From positions 178,812-242,811 of the forward strand of contig NZ_CAJUPR010000003.1 in the NCBI RefSeq assembly GCF_910588665.1: a stretch of DNA of 64,000 bases, read 5' to 3'. The notes beneath the pieces were generated by a model, which ran no database searches, was not told the origin of the DNA, and worked only from the letters and a program-made list of their open reading frames with translations. The translations under genes and the position numbers were made by a program. This document shows positions 37,633 through 46,899 of the stretch, piece by piece. The stretch comes from an uncultured Brachyspira sp. GTDB lineage: Bacteria > Spirochaetota > Brachyspiria > Brachyspirales > Brachyspiraceae. Each line of letters opens with the position of its first letter. Positions within the stretch are counted from its first letter, which is position 1.

Positions 37633-38757
37633 TTATTTTAATTTTTCAATATCACTTATATTTAACTTTGTAATACGAAGTTCTTTAAATATGTCATTGT
37701 AATATAATATATAAAAATAAGGATATTGCGCAGGTTTTAATTTTGAGTTTCCAATGCTTTTACCTAAAACTGAAAAATCTATTATTCTATTATCAATAAG
37801 CATATATTTTTTTCCGTCTTTCTTAGTATATAAAACAATAATCTGAGAAGCATAATCCAAAGCGCTGTCTATAGAAATTATATCATCATCTTCCGATACT
37901 ATGACTGCATTTGTAAAAACTCCGTCATAAAATCTTGTATAATTAATATTTCTTTTATTATCTTTGTTAATATATATTATATTAAATCTATTATGCTCTT
38001 CATGAACAACTGAATAAATATATGAATTAGTTACAATGGCCCTATTGTCAAAAAATCTGAAAGCCGTATTGGTTTTTCTAGATCCGTAAAGTATATTTCC
38101 AGTTTCATATTCATGCATATATAAAGCATATCCGTCATTTTCTGCAACAGCATAAACACTGTCTATTATTTTATTGGTATAGATAAAATCAGAAAAGAAA
38201 TTATCTCTGTAAAATCTTGATACTGATAATATGCCTCTGCTGTCAACAAAAAATAATGTGGGATAATTAAATGCAGACATAACTAATTTCAAGTCCAAAA
38301 TCTTTCCGTTTATATTTAAATCCATAGCATAATTATTAAAAGTTCCAGAATTATTATTAGCATATAATATATTATTTGCTTTATTATATGCGGCATGTAT
38401 ATGACTGTTATTTAAAGCTATTGTTATTAAATCCCCAAGATCTCTATTATCATCTAATATTGTCCTTGAAAATTTTCCGTCTTTTCCAGAAACATATACT
38501 GCAGTATTTAATAAATTATCATAATAAGCAAAATGCACATTATTATTTATATCAACAAACAGTTCGCTTATATAAGGCTCTTCTCTTAAAGAAGCTATAG
38601 ACCAAGTATATATAGATTCAAAACTGCTCATTCTCACATAATGCTTTGTAATAGGGGGAGCATCTTTTTTTATTTCTTTTTGATACTGCGCATTTAAACT
38701 TGCAAATATTATTATAAAAACAATTAATACGCTATTTTTTCTTAGATTTTTTAACAT
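37633..38757 (-). CDS. Exported protein, possible beta-propeller
   Basis: A 374-residue protein, not recognised. A signal peptide (KNSVLIVFIIIFASLNAQ) is followed by repeated short beta-strand units with aromatic and Asn/Asp turns (for example NVHFAYYDNL, HIHAAYNKANN, RFNIIYINKD), which suggests a propeller-like domain. It should be periplasmic. Its start overlaps the 3' end of the GlmU-like gene by 26 bp, so translation is probably coupled. Confidence 0.68.
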   Translation of the reverse strand: MLKNLRKNSVLIVFIIIFASLNAQYQKEIKKDAPPITKHYVRMSSFESIYTWSIASLREEPYISELFVDINNNVHFAYYDNLLNTAVYVSGKDGKFSRTILDDNRDLGDLITIALNNSHIHAAYNKANNILYANNNSGTFNNYAMDLNINGKILDLKLVMSAFNYPTLFFVDSRGILSVSRFYRDNFFSDFIYTNKIIDSVYAVAENDGYALYMHEYETGNILYGSRKTNTAFRFFDNRAIVTNSYIYSVVHEEHNRFNIIYINKDNKRNINYTRFYDGVFTNAVIVSEDDDIISIDSALDYASQIIVLYTKKDGKKYMLIDNRIIDFSVLGKSIGNSKLKPAQYPYFYILYYNDIFKELRITKLNISDIEKLK

Positions 38758-40267
38758 CTTCTATTTTAGAAACTGATTCAGCTCCCTCTTCTTTAGGTCT
38801 TATAAATCTGCATTTTACTATATTGCCTTTACTGTCAGTCAAAGCTTTTATATGCGAGTAATAAAATATGCAGTGTTCTATATAGGCATTATCATCAACA
38901 ATAGAACCGTATAAATAACTTACTCCTTTAATAAGCACATTAGAACCTATATTAATAGGGTGCTTATCGCTTCCTGTAACATTAACCCCTCTTTCCAATA
39001 CTGTATTTTTTCCTATATAAACATTGCCCTTTATCTGATTTCCAGAATATATTTTTACATTATCATCTAATATTAATTTCTGTTTTTCTAAGCATGACAG
39101 AAGAACATTATCATCTATATAAGTATTTTCTCCAAGATGCACATTGCCCTCTATTTTTGCGCCATGCGATATTGTAACTCCGTAATTCAGAGTAACACCT
39201 TTTCCTATATACACTCCTTTTCCTATATAGATATCAAGAGGTTTTTCGTCTTTATCTCTTTCAAGTATCTGTTCAACTACGGTATCATCAATAAAAAAGT
39301 CCTCTCCGTCATATATTGTGATTATATTTTTAAGCTTATTATAAACATTAGATCTTGCTATATCTTCCATTTCTTTAAGAACCGTTTTATCATTGAAGCC
39401 CAAAACTACTATACTGTCTTTAGGCATATAAGTAGATATTGACAGATCATGATTAAAGAAAATCTCTATTAAATCTGTAAGATAAAACTCATTCTGTGCA
39501 TTATTGGACTCCAATTTATTTATAAGCTCCTCTAAAGGCTTCATTTTAAATCCGTATATACCCGCAACATACTCATTAAAATTATCCAATAGCTCGTCTT
39601 TTTCATAAGAAAATTTTTCATCTTTATATATCTTATATAGTTTTTCATCATCTTTCATTTTGAGTATATCTTTATATTCAATAACTCCGAGAACATTTCC
39701 CTGAGATCCTTGTCTGTATCTGCTTATTTTTCCATCGCAGGTTAAGCCTCTGCTTCTAAGTATTCTTCCGTAATAATTACTTCCTTTAGGTCCGTTATAC
39801 ATAGATGTCATAACTATCATATCAGTTTTTGATTTTAAAAATTCTTCATGAAACTCTTTCATAGTATCGGAATCTATAAGTCCCATATCGGCATATATTA
39901 CATAGCAGTATTTTATGTTTTTCAAATCGCTTTTTTCAAGACCTATTTTTACGGCATGACCTGTTCCTCTTTGATCTTCCTGATAGGCAAAATTTGTGCT
40001 GGCTTGCTTTCCAACTGCATTAGCAACATCTAAAGCTTTTATTCCTACTACTATGGTAATATTGCTTTTAGGCATACCGTTTCTGACTGCAAGTCTTACT
40101 CTCTCTATGCTAGGAACTCCCCATATAGTGTGAAGCATCTTGGATGTGGAACTTCTTATTCTTTTACCATGACCAGCGGCCAATATTATCACTAAAGTAT
40201 CATTCTTTGAAAACTTTGATGATAATGAAGCAAGAGCATTCTCTATTTCAGCGACATTTTTTTCCAT
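38732..40267 (-). CDS. GlmU-like sugar-1-phosphate nucleotidyltransferase
   Basis: A 511-residue protein. The N-terminal nucleotidyltransferase domain has LAAGHGKRIRSSTSKMLH (residues 29-46), as in GlmU, which makes UDP-GlcNAc. A region of hexapeptide repeats (about 350-480: IGKGVYIGKGVTLNYGVTI, VHLGENTYIDDN) forms a left-handed beta helix. I do not see the NHLTYLGD-type acetyltransferase active-site segment, so acetylation of GlcN-1-P may be lacking. The C-terminus is Lys-rich. Confidence 0.75.
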   Translation of the reverse strand: MEKNVAEIENALASLSSKFSKNDTLVIILAAGHGKRIRSSTSKMLHTIWGVPSIERVRLAVRNGMPKSNITIVVGIKALDVANAVGKQASTNFAYQEDQRGTGHAVKIGLEKSDLKNIKYCYVIYADMGLIDSDTMKEFHEEFLKSKTDMIVMTSMYNGPKGSNYYGRILRSRGLTCDGKISRYRQGSQGNVLGVIEYKDILKMKDDEKLYKIYKDEKFSYEKDELLDNFNEYVAGIYGFKMKPLEELINKLESNNAQNEFYLTDLIEIFFNHDLSISTYMPKDSIVVLGFNDKTVLKEMEDIARSNVYNKLKNIITIYDGEDFFIDDTVVEQILERDKDEKPLDIYIGKGVYIGKGVTLNYGVTISHGAKIEGNVHLGENTYIDDNVLLSCLEKQKLILDDNVKIYSGNQIKGNVYIGKNTVLERGVNVTGSDKHPINIGSNVLIKGVSYLYGSIVDDNAYIEHCIFYYSHIKALTDSKGNIVKCRFIRPKEEGAESVSKIEDVKKSKKK

Positions 40268-40301
40268 AAGATAACTCCTAATTATAATAATATATATGTT
40301 T

Positions 40302-40862
40302 TTATTTTTTATTTTGCTTATATGTGCTTATTTTTTCAAATACGGGTTTTTTGATATTTAAAGCTTTAGAATAAAAATTTTTGTCAATATTATTTTCTTT
40401 ATCTGAAGCCTCATTATTTAATGAATTATTATATAACTTATATTTAGCCTTCATAATATCTTCTAAAGAATTCTTTTTATGTTCTTTCGGAAGAAAAGTA
40501 TTTTTACTGTCAAGTTCTAATTTAGAATCTTTTTTACTGCTATGATTAAAATCTTCATCTTCTTTAAGCCATTTTCTTAAAACTTTTACCGCCGATTCTG
40601 AAAGCTTATCAAGCTTCTGCTTAGCTCTTATATTTCCGCCTAAATTGGAATCTTCTTTAATAATAAATCTATACAGCTGCATAGCTTTTATTATATTTTT
40701 TTTTTCAAAATTATAGTAATCTGCTATTTTTTCAATACCGCCGTAATAAGATGCTGTTATATAGCATCTGTATGCGCCTTCTATATCTTTAGCATTGAAA
40801 AGTTCATTTCCTTTTCTTATTAAAGCGCTTCTTGTAGAGTCTTTTATTTCCATGCTGTTCAT
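40302..40862 (-). CDS. TPR-like protein of unknown function
   Basis: The N-terminal half (NELFNAKDIEGAYRCYITAS; YYNFEKKNIIKAMQLYRFII) resembles Sel1/TPR helix pairs and the C-terminal half is Lys/Asn-rich and probably disordered. I start at the ATG at 40862, which has AGG 6 bp upstream; an ATG 30 bp further upstream lacks a ribosome site and an internal ATG at 40853 is also possible. It lies 34 bp before the GlmU-like gene and likely begins that operon. Confidence 0.65.
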   Translation of the reverse strand: MNSMEIKDSTRSALIRKGNELFNAKDIEGAYRCYITASYYGGIEKIADYYNFEKKNIIKAMQLYRFIIKEDSNLGGNIRAKQKLDKLSESAVKVLRKWLKEDEDFNHSSKKDSKLELDSKNTFLPKEHKKNSLEDIMKAKYKLYNNSLNNEASDKENNIDKNFYSKALNIKKPVFEKISTYKQNKK

Positions 40863-41093
40863 TATATACCTATAATATAAAACTGCAAGCATAATATTAT
40901 GTTAAATTAACTTTTCAATCTTTTAATTTCTGTAATTCAAGCTTCATTTATTTTATTATGCTGTATGAAAATTGCGGATATAAAAAATATGCCATGTTTA
41001 GCCGCCGACAAAATAGAAACTCTTACTGTCTTTCTTGCAGTATCATACAAATAGTATATAACTTTTTATTATAACTTCAATAAAGTTTTTTAT

Positions 41094-41122
41094 TTGACTT
41101 TTTTATTTTCTAGTAGTATATT
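41094..41122 (+). promoter_or_regulatory. Promoter of metF
   Basis: TTGACT (41094-41099), a 17-bp spacer and TATATT (41117-41122), 30 bp before the GTG start. No SAM or cobalamin riboswitch structure was recognised upstream. Confidence 0.65.
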
Positions 41123-41152
41123 AAAGTAAACATAATATTTAGGATAAATTAA

Positions 41153-42076
41153 GTGAATAATAAAGTTGAAAATTTTATAAATAATTTTGCAAATAAAGAT
41201 AAGTATACATTCACATTAGAAATATCCCCTCAGGCAAAATACGATTTAGGATATATAGAAGAAAAAATAAATAATTCTAAAATATACAATTACATAGATG
41301 CTTTTGTTGTTACAGATTCTCCTTTTGCAAATTTAAAAATATCATCAATACTTGCGGCATTGCAGCTTGAGCAAAGATTAAATATGATTAAGCCTTTCAT
41401 AATTACTCATACTATGAGAGATAAAAACTCAATAGCAATTCAGAATGATTTAATAGGAGCAAATTATTTTGATATAAGAATGGTTCTTGCCGTTACAGGA
41501 GATAATGTGGAAAAGGGCAATCAAAAACAGGCTAAAGCCGTATTTGAAGGAAACTCTTCTCTATTAATAAATATAATAAGAGATTTAAATAAAGGTAAAA
41601 GCTTAGGGGAGTTTTCTTTTAAAGAACCTTTAAAGCCAATATATCCTTTCTGCGTTATAAATAGTTATGCAAAAAATAATGATATCTTAAAATTAAGACT
41701 GGCTAAAAAAGCAAATTCGGGAGTTAAAGCAATATTCACGCAGCCTATATACGAAACTGAAAGGCTTGAGCTTTTATTAAAATGGATAGATGAACTTCCA
41801 TTAAAAGAAAAACCTATATTAGTGCCGGGTTTTTTTCCTGTACTTACATATAAAACAGCATACTTTATATATTATAATTTGGGAGGGGCTTATATACCTG
41901 AAACTTGGCTTAATAAATTAAAAGATGCAAGCAATAAGTCTCCAGAGGAAGAGAAAAAAACAGCCTTAGAATTATCTTCCAATCTATTTTACAGCATGAT
42001 TAAGAAGCATAAAAAAATGCATATAATGAGTATGAATAATTATGATTTTGTTTTAGAATTATTAAAAAATATTTAG
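41153..42076 (+). CDS. metF: Methylenetetrahydrofolate reductase
   Basis: Flavoprotein that reduces 5,10-methylene- to 5-methyl-tetrahydrofolate, the methyl donor for MetH. Features are FTLEISPQAKYDLGYIEEKI at the N-terminus, DAFVVTDSPFANLKIS, VLAVTGDN and IFTQPIYETERLELL; 307 residues with a TIM-barrel pattern. The start codon is GTG. It is convergent with the two metH genes, so the neighbourhood forms a methionine-synthesis cluster. Confidence 0.85.
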   Translation: MNNKVENFINNFANKDKYTFTLEISPQAKYDLGYIEEKINNSKIYNYIDAFVVTDSPFANLKISSILAALQLEQRLNMIKPFIITHTMRDKNSIAIQNDLIGANYFDIRMVLAVTGDNVEKGNQKQAKAVFEGNSSLLINIIRDLNKGKSLGEFSFKEPLKPIYPFCVINSYAKNNDILKLRLAKKANSGVKAIFTQPIYETERLELLLKWIDELPLKEKPILVPGFFPVLTYKTAYFIYYNLGGAYIPETWLNKLKDASNKSPEEEKKTALELSSNLFYSMIKKHKKMHIMSMNNYDFVLELLKNI

Positions 42077-42135
42077 CATTATTTACAGTTTAATACTGGA
42101 GCATATATATTTTATATTTATAAAACATAATAAAG

Positions 42136-42930
42136 TTAATTTGCAAAATAATAAGAGTCTTCGCAAAATGAAATTACAGCGCAAGTGCTGAGCTCGGGGC
42201 AGAGCATATAGCTTTCCGTAATATCGATATTAAACTCCTCAGGCTTTAATTTATCAAATATTATTCTGTTGCCGTACATATTGGGAAGCGCTTTATATCC
42301 GAAAGAATATCTGCATCCAGCATGTTTTTTTCTGACGTTATTATTAATATTAAAAATACTTTCCATATAAGTTTGAAGTATATCTGCATAGTTTTCTATA
42401 ATATGCGTTCCTATTGCATTATAAAAATAGTAATCTCTATAACAGTCATTTTCATATAATCCCTTTAAAAAGCTGTTAAACTTTATGCCTAGACTTACAA
42501 GACTAAATCCTATAGTATCTTCCTCTTTATTAAAAAAATCTGTTATGGAATTATAAGGCTCTCTTTCCATACGCTTAGTAGGAATTTCAATTTTTTCGTT
42601 TTTATTAAATTCATAAATATAAAGCTTATCATTTTCAGTTATTGTCTTATAAAAACCGTAAATCATTACAGCTTCAATTAAATTATTTTCTATTATGTTG
42701 TTTTTCATCTCTTCATATTTAGGCTCAACTTTTGTTTTAATCATTTCATTATATTTTTCAGTATCCTGATTTTTGGAGGAATATCCGAATCCTGTTCTAA
42801 AAAGCCTTACTTTATTAATCATATCAAAAGCTTCTTTTTCTGTCTGTTTATTAAACTTGAATATTTTTCTGCCGTAAAACGGAGGCTTATTTATACAATG
42901 CTTATGATTTTTATGATTTATCTCAGGCAT
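42136..42930 (-). CDS. MetH reactivation domain as a separate protein
   Basis: A 264-residue protein matching the C-terminal SAM-binding activation domain of cobalamin-dependent methionine synthase. The key stretch KKHAGCRYSFGYKALPN (about 212-228) corresponds to the SAM-binding motif. In E. coli this domain is fused to MetH and remethylates oxidised cobalamin using SAM and flavodoxin. Here it is a stand-alone gene 44 bp downstream of the shortened metH, so the two polypeptides presumably associate. Confidence 0.85.
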   Translation of the reverse strand: MPEINHKNHKHCINKPPFYGRKIFKFNKQTEKEAFDMINKVRLFRTGFGYSSKNQDTEKYNEMIKTKVEPKYEEMKNNIIENNLIEAVMIYGFYKTITENDKLYIYEFNKNEKIEIPTKRMEREPYNSITDFFNKEEDTIGFSLVSLGIKFNSFLKGLYENDCYRDYYFYNAIGTHIIENYADILQTYMESIFNINNNVRKKHAGCRYSFGYKALPNMYGNRIIFDKLKPEEFNIDITESYMLCPELSTCAVISFCEDSYYFAN

Positions 42931-42974
42931 AAGTATTCCTTATTATGAACTCACCAGCAATTAATTAAATATTA

Positions 42975-45590
42975 TCATTTTTCATTATCTCGGTCAGCTA
43001 TTATTTCTTTTAAGGCTGAAATATCATCAAAACCGTCTTTACAGTAAAATATTTTAGCCGTATCTCCATAAACTTTTTTACATGTATTTTCAACAAACTC
43101 TTTAGTAAGTGCTGCTCCTCCAAGAAGAATAGGTATTTTTAATCCTTTATTTTTTATATAAGCCAAATTATCTTTCATAACTTCAGTAGATTTTACTAAA
43201 AGACCAGACATGCCTATACAATCCGCTTTATGCTCATGATAGGCTTCTAAAAATTTTTCAATAGATACTTTTGTTCCTATATTAACGGTTTCAAATCCGT
43301 TATTTTTTATAATGATCTCTACTAAATTCTTTCCTACATCATGCACATCTCCTGCAACAGTACCAAGTATTATTTTAGCGGTTTTCTCCTGCTTATTTTT
43401 TTCTAAAAACTCGGATAAAAAATCAACGCTCTTTTTCATAACTTCCGCCGACCCCAATACAAAAGGAAGCTGTATAGTACCTTCTCCGAATTTTACTCCG
43501 ATATCCGCCATAGCTGGAAGAAGTATTTCATCTATTACAGACTGTGCAAACTTTCTCAATCCTCCGAACTCTTCGCTGTTTTCTTTTGCTTCATTAAGCA
43601 GGTTCAGCATATCCTTCCATTCACCGTCAAGCATAGCATCTTTTATAGCTTCTCTTATATTTTTTTTGATATTCTTTTCTTTGCATATATATTTATTTTC
43701 CTTCTTATCCGAGAAATAATTTATATAGTTTATAAGAGGTTCTTTAGTATTATTTTTATTGCATATTAATTCTTTAGCCAATTCTATTTCATTTTTTCTT
43801 ATTTTAGAGAGAGGCAGTATCTGAGCTGTATTAATAATTGCAGCGGTAAGCCCGTAATTAACAGCCTCGTACAAAAATACTGAGTTCATTATTTTTCTGG
43901 CATCTTCTTTAAGTCCGAAAGATATATTTGATATTCCCAAACTTATAGAACATTCAGGGTATTTTTTTGATAATTCTTTAATAGCATTTAAAGTTTCAAC
44001 TCCTGCTGAAAAACTTTTTTCATCGCCGCTTGCAAGCGTAAATGTAAGAGGGTCAAATATTATATCATGAGGAAGTATTTTATGAACATTAACAGCTCTG
44101 TCATACATTCTCTCGGCAATTCTAAGTTTATCTCCGCATGTAAATGCCATAGATTTTTCATCTATTGTAAGAAGCATAATAGAAGCTCCGTATCTTTTAG
44201 CAAGATAGCATATAGCATCAAATTTTTCTTCTCCTTGTTCAAGATTGGCTGAATTTATTATAGGTTTGCCTCCGTATACTTTTAAAGCTGCTTCTATAAC
44301 ATCAGGTTTTATGGCATCAATGACCAAAGGCAATGAAATACGCTTAGAATAAACGGAAATAATTTTTGTAATATCTTCTATCTCATTTCGTCCAGCCCAA
44401 GCTGCATTTACATCTATGGCATGACTTCCCGCTTTTACCTGCTTTATTCCAATATCAAGCATGCCGTCCATATCGCCTGCAATCATAAGTTCTCTGAATA
44501 TTCTGCTTCCGCTTGCATTGCTTCTCTCTCCTATCATTAAAGGGGAGGGGTTTTGTTTTATACTTACTGTATTAAAAAGACTAGCTATATAAGGCGGAGG
44601 ATTTTCTAATCCTTGTTTTTTAGGCTTTATTCCTTTTGTTTTTTCTGCCAATGCCTCTATATGCAAAGGAGTTGTACCGCAGCATCCTCCTATAAATGCA
44701 AGTCCGTTTAAGTCAAAAAATCTGCTGTTGATATCTGCAAACTCTTCAGGCTCCATACTATAATATGCTTTTCCATCTCTGTTTTCAGGAAGTCCTGCAT
44801 TGCTGTGTATAGATATAGGAAGGCATGATATTTCAGAAAGTTTTTTAATATGATAGGCTGCCATATCAGGACCTGTACCGCAATTCATACCTATGGAAAA
44901 TATATCAAGATTTGAAAGTATAGTATATGCGGTTTCAATATCGGTTCCTAAAAGCATAGCACCTTCTTTTTCTATAGTAACGGAAATCATTATAGGAATT
45001 TCTTTATTTAATTTTTTAGCTGTATCGTTAACAGCTAGTATTGCAGCCTTTAATTGCAAAACATCTTGTGCTGTTTCAAGAAGTATTATATCCGCTCCCC
45101 CCTCTATTAAGCCTCTTGAAGATTCAGCATAGCCTTTATACATTTCATCAAAACTAATCTGTCCCAAACTGGGAAGCTTTACTCCAGGTCCTAAGCTGCC
45201 TGCAATAAAAATATTTCTATTTAAATCGCCTTCAGAGTTCTGATTTTTTAAATATTTCTCTTTGGCTTCATTTGCTATCAATGCTGATTTTTCTGCAAGC
45301 TCATAAGCTTTGTCTTTAATATTATATTCGCTTAAAACCCAAGATACTGCTCCGAAGCTGTTTGTTTTTATTATATCCGCATTGGCATTCAAATAATCCG
45401 TATGTATTTCTTTTATTATATTAGGTGCCGTTATATTCAATATTTCATTGCAGCCTTCAATATTATTTCCGTTTATAATCCAATACTCTTTTTTTATATC
45501 TTTTTTCTGAAGTTCAGTTCCTGTAGCACCGTCAATTATTAAGTATTTTTCTTTTATTAATTCCCTTAATATTTCTTTTGTATTTTTCAT
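42975..45590 (-). CDS. metH: Cobalamin-dependent methionine synthase lacking the activation domain
   Basis: Transfers a methyl group from methyltetrahydrofolate to homocysteine through cobalamin. Domains in order: homocysteine-binding barrel (about 1-320, zinc cysteines in GMNCGTGP and GGCCGTT), pterin-binding barrel (about 345-615, GERSNASGSR), helical cap (about 640-740) and B12 domain with DVHDVGKN. It ends after the B12 domain at 871 residues, against about 1,230 in E. coli; the missing domain is encoded by the next gene. GGAG precedes the ATG. Confidence 0.94.
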   Translation of the reverse strand: MKNTKEILRELIKEKYLIIDGATGTELQKKDIKKEYWIINGNNIEGCNEILNITAPNIIKEIHTDYLNANADIIKTNSFGAVSWVLSEYNIKDKAYELAEKSALIANEAKEKYLKNQNSEGDLNRNIFIAGSLGPGVKLPSLGQISFDEMYKGYAESSRGLIEGGADIILLETAQDVLQLKAAILAVNDTAKKLNKEIPIMISVTIEKEGAMLLGTDIETAYTILSNLDIFSIGMNCGTGPDMAAYHIKKLSEISCLPISIHSNAGLPENRDGKAYYSMEPEEFADINSRFFDLNGLAFIGGCCGTTPLHIEALAEKTKGIKPKKQGLENPPPYIASLFNTVSIKQNPSPLMIGERSNASGSRIFRELMIAGDMDGMLDIGIKQVKAGSHAIDVNAAWAGRNEIEDITKIISVYSKRISLPLVIDAIKPDVIEAALKVYGGKPIINSANLEQGEEKFDAICYLAKRYGASIMLLTIDEKSMAFTCGDKLRIAERMYDRAVNVHKILPHDIIFDPLTFTLASGDEKSFSAGVETLNAIKELSKKYPECSISLGISNISFGLKEDARKIMNSVFLYEAVNYGLTAAIINTAQILPLSKIRKNEIELAKELICNKNNTKEPLINYINYFSDKKENKYICKEKNIKKNIREAIKDAMLDGEWKDMLNLLNEAKENSEEFGGLRKFAQSVIDEILLPAMADIGVKFGEGTIQLPFVLGSAEVMKKSVDFLSEFLEKNKQEKTAKIILGTVAGDVHDVGKNLVEIIIKNNGFETVNIGTKVSIEKFLEAYHEHKADCIGMSGLLVKSTEVMKDNLAYIKNKGLKIPILLGGAALTKEFVENTCKKVYGDTAKIFYCKDGFDDISALKEIIADRDNEK

Positions 45591-45712
45591 TACATAACTC
45601 CGATTTTATATCAAGACATTCATTTTAATATAAAATGCAAATATAACAAGTATAAAATATTATGAATGACAGATAAGGCAGCATATTATATATATTTTTT
45701 GTAATAAAGAAT

Positions 45713-45880
45713 CTATGCCGCAATTTTATGCTGCATCATAGGTTGTAATGTATTAATTTTTATTGTAATATTACTATATATGTACCAATTACATATTAGG
45801 TCTGGTCTGCATTTAATATTTTATTTCTAAAATTATCTCTCCATTTTCTTATAGGTATCCACCAAGCTAGTTTATCTATA
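45713..45880 (-). repeat. 3' cassette, copy 1 (short array)
   Basis: A 168-bp segment nearly identical to 46711-46899. On the minus strand it encodes the LAWWIPIRKWRDNFRNKI peptide, then (CAGAC)2 at about 45800-45811, an alternative-tail region and a terminal hairpin-like sequence near 45717-45734. It differs in length from copy 2 by about 25 bp, which equals five repeat units. Confidence 0.85.
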
Positions 45881-46668
45881 TTTTTTTTAACTATTTCAAA
45901 TTTTTTGTATTCATCAAGCACTTGGGTAGGATAATATATATCAATTGGTATCCTAATACCATTCCTAAAATATTTGCCAGTTGGAGGGTTTTCATTACCT
46001 AAAAAACATGCTTTTATAATACTATCAGCTCCGTCAGATGCTGTTAATGGGGCTTCTCCCCCCCCCATAGAAGTTTGACACCAGCCAGGACAAGCACAAT
46101 TAACATAAATATTTCTATTCTTAACAGCAGCACTTAATTTTTTAGTTACCATCATAAGAGCAGATTTTGTAGCAGCATATCCGATTTGAAAGTCTTTTTC
46201 TGCATTTGGATCCCAAAATTCTCCGCTACCAGATACCACATTAACTATTCTGGAATTTTTTTCATAGGATTCCAAAAAATATCTAGTGGTCAATATAGGA
46301 GCAAAAACATTTATTCTATATATTCTATCTAACAGTTCTATGGGTATTTCTAAAGTTTTAATATGTTTTTTATTAGGTATCCAATCTAATTGGGCTGCGG
46401 CATTGTTAATGAATATATATAATTTTTCATCTCTGTCTTTCAATCTCAAATATTCTTCATAAGCATTTGATATGGATTTTTCAAACTCAACATCTATTTC
46501 TATTGGTATAATATTATTTGCAGTGCCTAGTATTTTAATGGCTTCTTTAGCCTTATCTAAATTTCTAGCGCCCATATAAACTTTAAAATTATATTCAAAA
46601 GCAAATTTTTTACACAGCTCTAAACCTATACCTCTATTTCCGCCTGTTATAAAAACTGATTTATTCAT
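45796..46668 (-). CDS. Short-chain dehydrogenase with shared C-terminal tail
   Basis: NAD(P)-dependent oxidoreductase of the SDR family. The Rossmann motif TGGNRGIGLEL and the active-site YAATK are present, and the catalytic domain covers about residues 1-250. The last 30 residues (NIDKLAWWIPIRKWRDNF and on) are unrelated to SDRs and are duplicated in the upstream radical SAM gene. The coding strand has a run of nine G at 46058-46066 (M-G-G-G-E). The reading frame is currently intact, ending NADQT just inside the pentamer array. It is the last gene of the deoxysugar operon. Confidence 0.85.
   Translation of the reverse strand: MNKSVFITGGNRGIGLELCKKFAFEYNFKVYMGARNLDKAKEAIKILGTANNIIPIEIDVEFEKSISNAYEEYLRLKDRDEKLYIFINNAAAQLDWIPNKKHIKTLEIPIELLDRIYRINVFAPILTTRYFLESYEKNSRIVNVVSGSGEFWDPNAEKDFQIGYAATKSALMMVTKKLSAAVKNRNIYVNCACPGWCQTSMGGGEAPLTASDGADSIIKACFLGNENPPTGKYFRNGIRIPIDIYYPTQVLDEYKKFEIVKKNIDKLAWWIPIRKWRDNFRNKILNADQT
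46058..46066 (-). repeat. G9 homopolymer inside the SDR gene
   Basis: Nine consecutive C on the plus strand (G on the coding strand), striking in such AT-rich DNA. A change of one base would shift the frame about two-thirds of the way through the protein. Such tracts are classic slippage switches in other bacteria; switching is not shown here. Confidence 0.9.
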
Positions 46669-46710
46669 ATCTATACTCCAAATTAATTAAAAATATATTT
46701 TAATATAACT

Positions 46711-46899
46711 CTATGCAGTAATTTTATACTGCAATATAGGTTGTAATTTATTAATTTTTATTGTAATATTACTATATATGTACCAATTGCATATTAGGTC
46801 TGGTCTGGTCTGGTCTGGTCTGGTCTGGTCTGCATTTAATATTTTATTTCTAAAATTATCTCTCCATTTTCTTATAGGTATCCACCAAGCTAATTTATT
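46711..46899 (-). repeat. 3' cassette, copy 2 (long array)
   Basis: About 190 bp, nearly identical to 45713-45880 apart from array length. It includes the WWIPIRKW coding part, seven CAGAC units, the alternative tail and a hairpin GCAGTA/TACTGC (46715-46732) overlapping the stop region. Confidence 0.85.

Noticed and set aside
40893..41090. Possible small RNA in the gap before metF, where GCCGCCGACA raises local GC
   Set aside because: No promoter-terminator pair or convincing fold was visible around it.
43312..43719. 135-residue plus-strand ORF inside metH
   Set aside because: It lies wholly inside a well-supported gene on the other strand, with Ser/Phe-rich composition typical of antisense shadows.
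45096..45102. Short poly-C run within metH
   Set aside because: Only six bases, in a housekeeping gene; too short to suggest slippage switching.
45591..45712. SAM or cobalamin riboswitch before metH
   Set aside because: I looked for conserved GC-rich helices or a B12-box-like stretch and found only AT-rich sequence with a GGAG ribosome site.
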